Both the position numbers and the translations under genes were made by a program. The notes under the pieces are model-generated. The model did not search any database and was not told the DNA's origin. It worked only from the letters and a program-made list of their open reading frames with translations. 33,939 nt of DNA from Actinomadura barringtoniae (GTDB lineage Bacteria > Actinomycetota > Actinomycetes > Streptosporangiales > Streptosporangiaceae), in the NCBI RefSeq assembly GCF_017573505.1, contig NZ_JAGEOJ010000043.1, positions 1 through 33,939 on the forward strand, read 5' to 3'. The stretch's first letter is position 1; every line of letters begins with the position of its first letter. Shown here piece by piece: positions 30,091 to 33,939 of this stretch.

Positions 30091-30658
30091 TCAGCGGTCG
30101 AGAAGGCAGTCGACCAGGGCGTTGATGTACGCGGGCGAGAGCGACTCCATGCCGAAGAGAGTGCGGATGTACATCGGGGCCGGGATGTGGTCGAGGGTCT
30201 CCAAGCCGTCCGGCGGGCTTGCACCTCGTTCACGAGCACGGTCGAGCATGGCCTGGAGTTGGCCTCCTCGTTCCCCGGAAAGGCGTCGCGCGCTTGCACG
30301 CCGACCTCTCCGGCGTTGGACAAGGCCATCACCAGGCGCAGGACCGCCAGGCCGGCCTCCCCGCCGATGTCGCGGGCGAGACCCGCCACGTACGCGCGCA
30401 GATCCGATTCCAGGCTGCTGTTGTCGGGAATCGGGGACGTCGTGGCGAGGCAGGCAATCGCCACGCCCACGAGCAGCGCCTCCAGGTCGCCCAGCGGCGA
30501 TAGATGCGGTTGTCCGCCACTCCCGCACGGGCGGCGACGTCGCCCACGGTGAAGCTTCCGTACCCCCGTTCTGCGATCAGTACAGTCACGGCCCGCTGCG
30601 CTGCCGCACGAACGCGGACACTCCGTCCACCGGGCCGCTTGGCACGCTGCCCTTTCAC
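30091..30658 (-). pseudogene. TetR-family regulator broken by two frameshifts
   Basis: A TetR gene of about 190 codons can be read only by changing frame twice. The first part (from GTG 30658) holds the helix-turn-helix ERGYGSFTVGDVAARAGVAD and NRIYRRW. Near 30492 the frame must move to continue as GDLEALLVGVAIACLATTSP. Near 30275 it moves again to reach GERGGQLQAMLDRARERGA and the end AYINALVDCLLDR. Both shifts correspond to loss of one base in a C/G run, so homopolymer sequencing error is as likely as true decay. The gene is divergent from the DinB-fold gene and has operator-like sequences before it, which supports a once intact regulator pair. Confidence 0.75.
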
Positions 30659-30684
30659 CCCTCTCGCCTTAAAGCAGCTAGCAC

Positions 30685-30723
30685 TTGCGTTTAGCTCGCT
30701 CGAGGTTCTACAGTCCTAACGCA
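30685..30723 (+). promoter_or_regulatory. Promoter with inverted half-sites for the DinB-fold gene
   Basis: TTGCGT (30685-30690) and TACAGT (30709-30714), 18 bp apart, form a good -35/-10 pair 39 bp before the ATG. TGCGTTTAG (30686-30694) over the -35 and CTAACGCA (30716-30723) just after the -10 are near inverted copies, fitting a repressor site for the adjacent TetR gene. Confidence 0.55.
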
Positions 30724-30752
30724 GCCATCAAATGCTTTAGCAGGAGGACGCC

Positions 30753-31331
30753 ATGCCCACCGTGATCGACCAGATCGACCGCGCCCTAGACATGACCGAC
30801 GCGATCGTCAAAGGCATCACCCAGTTCGAGGCCCCCAGCCTCTGCCCCGGTTGGGACGTCCGTGCCGAGCTCAATCACCTGGTGGGCGGCATGCGGATCT
30901 TCGCCGCGGAGCTCACCGGCACCGATGCCGGTGCCCGTCACGAGGACGACTGGCTCTTTGACGACCCTTACGGCGCGTTCACCACCGCCGCCGACCTGGA
31001 CCGTGCGGCCTGGCACCTCCCCGCTGCTCTCGACACCACCGTCCGCCTGGGATTCGGTGCCGTCCCCGGACATATGGCTGCGCTCATCCACCTCACCGAG
31101 GTGCTTGTCCACGGCGCCGACCTTGCGGTCGTCACCGGCCAGGAAGACCTCATCGATCAGGAAGCCTGCGAGCAGTTCCTCAACACCCTGCGCGGCATGG
31201 ACTTCACTCCGTTCCGCCAGCCCGGCATGTTCGGCCCCGAAGCCCCCGCACCCGCACCCGCCACTCCCCACCAGCAACTCTTGGCCTTCCTAGGCCGAAC
31301 CCTCCCCCAGCCCAGCCAGCCCACGGCCTAA
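30753..31331 (+). CDS. TIGR03086-type DinB-fold metal protein
   Basis: The 192-aa protein belongs to the actinobacterial TIGR03086/mycothiol-dependent maleylpyruvate isomerase N-terminal group. The APSLCPGWDVRAELNHLVGG block gives the first metal His (His42), and GHMAALIHLTEVLVHGADLA gives the other His ligands, including His120 in the VHGADLA motif. These four-helix-bundle proteins bind a divalent metal and may use mycothiol, but most have no known reaction. The ATG follows AGGAGG at good spacing. Upstream is a promoter with TetR-like half-sites and the divergent broken TetR gene, so expression may now be constitutive if that gene is truly dead. The C-terminal 25 residues are Pro-rich. Confidence 0.9.
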   Translation: MPTVIDQIDRALDMTDAIVKGITQFEAPSLCPGWDVRAELNHLVGGMRIFAAELTGTDAGARHEDDWLFDDPYGAFTTAADLDRAAWHLPAALDTTVRLGFGAVPGHMAALIHLTEVLVHGADLAVVTGQEDLIDQEACEQFLNTLRGMDFTPFRQPGMFGPEAPAPAPATPHQQLLAFLGRTLPQPSQPTA

Positions 31332-31514
31332 GTCCCCACCACCGTTCCGCACCCAACGGCTCGCCCTCCATCGCGTTCACCGCCACGGCCGGCAGACGCG
31401 AACGGCTGGAGGCGCCCGCCACCAACCGACAGCCGGACCGCGGTCGGGGTGCCGAACGGCTTGCCGACACGGATAGCGACCTGGTCGAGGCAGCCGCCCC
31501 AACACGGAGACCGC
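31332..31514. other. Gene-free stretch before heptamer array
   Basis: Nothing recognisable is seen; there is no supported gene and no clear terminator. With the array that follows, and 81 further bases, it separates two convergent genes. Confidence 0.5.
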
Positions 31515-31673
31515 GTGCCTTCGTGCTGCGTGCTGCGTGCCTTCGTGCTGCGTGCTGCGTGCCTTCGTGCTGCGTGCTGCGTGCTGCGTGCCTTCGTGCT
31601 GCGTGCTGCGTGCTGCGTGCTGCGTGCTGCGTGCCTTCGTGCTGCGTGCTGCGTGCTGCGTGCTGCGTGCTGC
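31515..31673. repeat. Ordered heptamer array (GTGCTGC) punctuated by GTGCCTTC
   Basis: The array is built only of GTGCTGC (7 bp, 17 copies) and GTGCCTTC (8 bp, 5 copies). Each octamer is followed by 2, 2, 3, 5 and 5 heptamers in that order, with no other base change over 159 bp. The lack of point changes shows it is young or kept uniform. It lies between convergent genes and encodes nothing sensible. Confidence 0.95.
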
Positions 31674-31754
31674 CCCAGCATCGACTAGCCGCGTCCTGGC
31701 CAGCGCGGTGCGGCCGCCTTAGTTCGTGCGTTCGGCAGAGCTGGACCAGCGGAG

Positions 31755-32492
31755 TTAGACCCCGAGCCAGTCTGCGTCCGCCATCCCGCAGGTGAGGGCG
31801 CCCTGCTCGAAGGCTTTCGCGAGTTCTCGCAGGATGTTCCAGGGGTCGCGGTCGGGGAGTTTGTGGATCTCGGTCAGACCGGCCAGCAGCGCGACCTGAC
31901 CACTGGTGCGGACCAGGTCAAGCCATGCCTCGCTGACCCGGATGCCGACGTCGTTCACGACGGTTGTGGGGCCGAGCGGTGAGTACAGCCCCGAGCGGAC
32001 TGTGACCCTGGTCTGTCCGGCCTGGTCTCCGGGCATGAACGAGGCCCGCCAGCCGCTCGCGTCGGGCGGCCGGTGCTGCAGGTCGGTGATCGACAAGATC
32101 AGGTGCAGCCCCGCCTCCAGCCAGTCGGCGATATGCGCGCTGGACTGGAAGTCGCTGGTCCGAGCCCGGAAGTACGGAGCGATCACCAGGCTGGCGAAGT
32201 CGACGTCGCCCATCACCATCGGCAGGACGTGAACCTTCTCCAGTTGCGCCCGCACCGACAGGTCATCGCTGTGCACGAGCGCGGAGCCGGCGCACTCGAC
32301 GTGGGCGAACATCACGTTCGTCACGCCCGGGTACTTGTACACGATCACATTGGCCGGTTCACGATCCAGATCGACCGGCCGCCCGCAGCTGTCGCATTCC
32401 TCGGTCCCCTGGTCAGGGCCCTCGCGTAGCTGCCGCAGGTAGATGGGATCCAAGGCCGTGGCGGCCTCGACGCTGATCCGGATGTCCCGCAT
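31755..32492 (-). CDS. Protein of unknown function with CxxC / HxxC zinc-type motif
   Basis: The 245-aa protein (ATG 32492; a GTG three bases earlier is possible) has ECDSCGRPVD (Cys33, Cys36) and FAHVECAGS (His64, Cys67) in its first third, a likely structural zinc site. A mixed alpha/beta body follows (VLPMVMGDVDFASLVIAPYF, ADWLEAGLHLILSITDL, VRVSEAWLDLV-like helices). No signal peptide or membrane segment is present. I do not recognise the family; codon use is that of a real gene. Its ATG overlaps the stop of the broken upstream frame (TGATG), so the two were probably translated together. It may belong to an immunity-like or accessory gene group, but nothing proves this. Confidence 0.8.
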   Translation of the reverse strand: MRDIRISVEAATALDPIYLRQLREGPDQGTEECDSCGRPVDLDREPANVIVYKYPGVTNVMFAHVECAGSALVHSDDLSVRAQLEKVHVLPMVMGDVDFASLVIAPYFRARTSDFQSSAHIADWLEAGLHLILSITDLQHRPPDASGWRASFMPGDQAGQTRVTVRSGLYSPLGPTTVVNDVGIRVSEAWLDLVRTSGQVALLAGLTEIHKLPDRDPWNILRELAKAFEQGALTCGMADADWLGV

Positions 32493-32820
32493 CACCAGTC
32501 CTGGCCGTCACGCTCGAAGCCGAAGCTCTCCGCCATGTGACGAACCGTACGGCGCCATTCCAGCGGCACGCCAGAGCGCCGAGCGACACTCTGCCGGACC
32601 GTCGCCGTGGTGCTCTAGCCAGAGAGACGTGGTCGGGGCAAAGGATCTTGATCCACCCCCGCCAGCTCTCGCTGCCCGGCTCGCCGCAGACCTCGCGAAT
32701 GCGTCGTGACTCGTTCCGGGAAGCGTGCAGGATCGCACTGATCCGATCACCGACCTCACGTGAGACGCCCAGCTCACCAGTGACAGGGCCGAAGTACACT
32801 CCCAAGTTGACGCCGAGCAT
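32492..32820 (-). pseudogene. Frameshifted small gene upstream of zinc-motif protein
   Basis: From ATG 32820 the frame gives MLGVNLGVYFGPVTGELGVS, DRISAILHASRNESRRIREV and WRGWIKILCPDHVSL with sensible composition, then turns Arg-rich near 32616. Moving one base there continues as STTATVRQSVARRSGVPLEW and RHMAESFGFERDGQDW to a TGA at 32494-32492 that overlaps the next ATG, the position expected for an operon partner. The same first frame is also open upstream of 32886, where an in-frame TAG interrupts it (…GGDHLGVVFTCARP), so the original gene may have begun near 33040. The family is not known; the VNLGVYF segment faintly recalls DUF4304-like proteins. Confidence 0.5.
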
Positions 32821-33119
32821 GCCGTACTTCTCTCTACCCGAGCGCCAGCAGCAGCGCCAGCCGTTGGCACGCGACCGCCGGGGCTACGGGCGGGCGCAGG
32901 TGAAGACCACGCCGAGGTGGTCCCCGCCCACGCTCACGCCTCCCATGTGCCGGAACAGGACCGCCCTAGCCGCATGCGTGCCGTCCCTAGTCGCGTTCCG
33001 TACGAGATGAGCTACGTGCCCGTGCGCAGGTGCCTCGACCAGCGGCTAACTGGGGCGCCCTTGGAGTGAGCTTTGGCTGGCTGGAGCCCTGACTGAGCGC
33101 GCCCCCAACTGGATGCGTC

Positions 33120-33890
33120 GTGGCTGCGCGCGGCCATGGCCGCGCGCAGCCACGACTGAGGTACCGGCCTGGCTGGGCAGCTCAGGTTGGGCAGCCCGGT
33201 GGCTGGACGCGACCATCACTGGACGCAGTCGCAGCCAGACCCGGCCCCGGCGGCGGGCGGCCCCGGCTGGCGACCGTGACGAGACACGACCATCACCGGG
33301 CACAGCCGCAGCTAGCACGACCCCGGATGCGGGCGACCGCTGGGCGGCCCCGGCTGGCGACCGGGACCAGACGCGACCATCACTGGGCACAGTCGCAAAT
33401 AGGCACGACCCCGGCCGCAGGCGGCCCCGACTGGCAGCCATGACCAGGCGCGACCATGACCGGGCGCAGCCGCAGCCAGGCAAAGCCCCGGCTATAGGCG
33501 GCCCCGGCTGGCGACCGTGACCAGGCACAACCATCACTGGACGCAGTCGCAGCCAGACCCGGCCCCGGCGGCGGGCGGCCCCGGCTGGCGACCGTGACCA
33601 GGCACCACCATCACTGGACGCAGTCACAGCTAGGCACGACCCGGCCATAGGCGACCCCGACCGCGCGACCCCGGCTGGCGACCATGACCAGGCACCACCA
33701 TCACCGGGCACAGCCGCAGCTAGGCACGACCCGGATATGGGCGACCCGACCGGGCGGCCCGGGATGGCGGCCGTGACGAGACGCGACCATTACTGGGCAC
33801 AGTCACAGCCAGGCCCGGCCCCGGCTGGGCAGCTCAGGCTGGCGGCCCTGACTAGGCGCGACCGGGACTGGGCGGAGTCGCAACTGGGTG
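33120..33890. repeat. Degenerate tandem array with ~80-bp unit
   Basis: The unit has the form CGGCTGGCGACCGTGACCAG, then a GACCATCACTGGGCACAG-like and GTCGCAGCTAGGC-like part, with its GGCGACC core near 33268, 33356, 33431, 33508, 33586, 33675, 33764 and 33841 (spacing 75-89 bp). A 69-bp segment is exact at 33212-33280 and 33530-33598. Copies differ by many A/G and C/T changes. Open frames here are products of the repeat (SPAG and RSWS patterns), not genes. The array continues toward the right edge. Confidence 0.85.
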
Positions 33891-33939
33891 CGGTCGGGGC
33901 TGGCTGGGGCGGTCGCGGGTGGGGTGGGGCGGGGGTGGG

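Noticed and set aside
31328..31681. Minus-strand frame with repeated AARSTQH units
   Set aside because: It is only the heptamer array read as protein; 7- and 8-bp units shift frame and no start context is present.
33046..33711. 221-codon minus-strand frame in the right-end array
   Set aside because: The product is a direct reading of the ~80-bp repeat (SPAG, RSWS patterns), and the frame is not preserved across units.

Overview
The window is very GC-rich DNA with the strong third-position GC bias and small intergenic spaces of an actinomycete. A 10-methyl (tuberculostearic-type) fatty-acid gene pair, a DUF1707 protein, several TetR regulators, an ECF41-like sigma factor and a mycothiol-isomerase-fold protein all fit a filamentous, Actinomadura/Thermomonospora-like genus. 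That placement is an inference from gene content.

Region 1 (1-13,967) is the most unusual part: one minus-strand operon for a PUFA-synthase-like iterative polyketide/lipid pathway. Read 5' to 3' it encodes a 2174-aa synthase (two flavin nitronate-monooxygenase/PfaD-like units, KS, AT, ACP, KR), a 1280-aa synthase (KS, AT, DH, and a C-terminal motif like that of a PPTase), a free ACP with a repeat tail, an alpha/beta hydrolase, a GT1 glycosyltransferase and a membrane protein cut off by the left edge. Every junction overlaps (GTGA, ATGA or 8 bp), so translation is probably coupled throughout. KR, DH and ER-like functions are all present, plus a possible release enzyme and a sugar transferase, so a glycosylated lipid or polyene-like product is the simplest guess. 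A 400-bp leader region carries an inverted repeat and a 22-bp-spaced direct repeat.

Region 2 (13,968-24,540) holds a LysR regulator and a secreted beta-propeller protein that share a palindromic upstream element, then a bidirectional terminator. After these come the methyltransferase/flavoprotein pair for 10-methyl fatty acids, a DUF1707 membrane protein, a secreted polysaccharide deacetylase, and a small unknown protein convergent with a TetR gene. A TetR gene and an extended SDR are divergent around a clear operator. An NmrA-like protein and another TetR gene are divergent around a perfect 18-bp palindrome.

Region 3 (24,541-33,939) alternates ordinary small genes (FAD oxidoreductase, ECF41-like sigma factor, VOC protein, GNAT, DinB-fold protein, zinc-motif protein) with long non-coding tandem-repeat arrays of quite different unit sizes: about 300 bp, 6 bp, 19 bp, 72 bp, 7/8 bp and about 80 bp. 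Two genes here, a TetR gene and a small ORF upstream of the zinc-motif protein, need frameshifts to be read through and look like pseudogenes or assembly errors.

A theme across the window is repeat expansion. It occurs in intergenic DNA and also in frame inside otherwise conserved enzymes: the ACP tail, the KR, the SDR, the deacetylase linker, the oxidoreductase C-terminus and the synthase linker. No tRNA, rRNA, CRISPR array, transposase or phage gene was seen.
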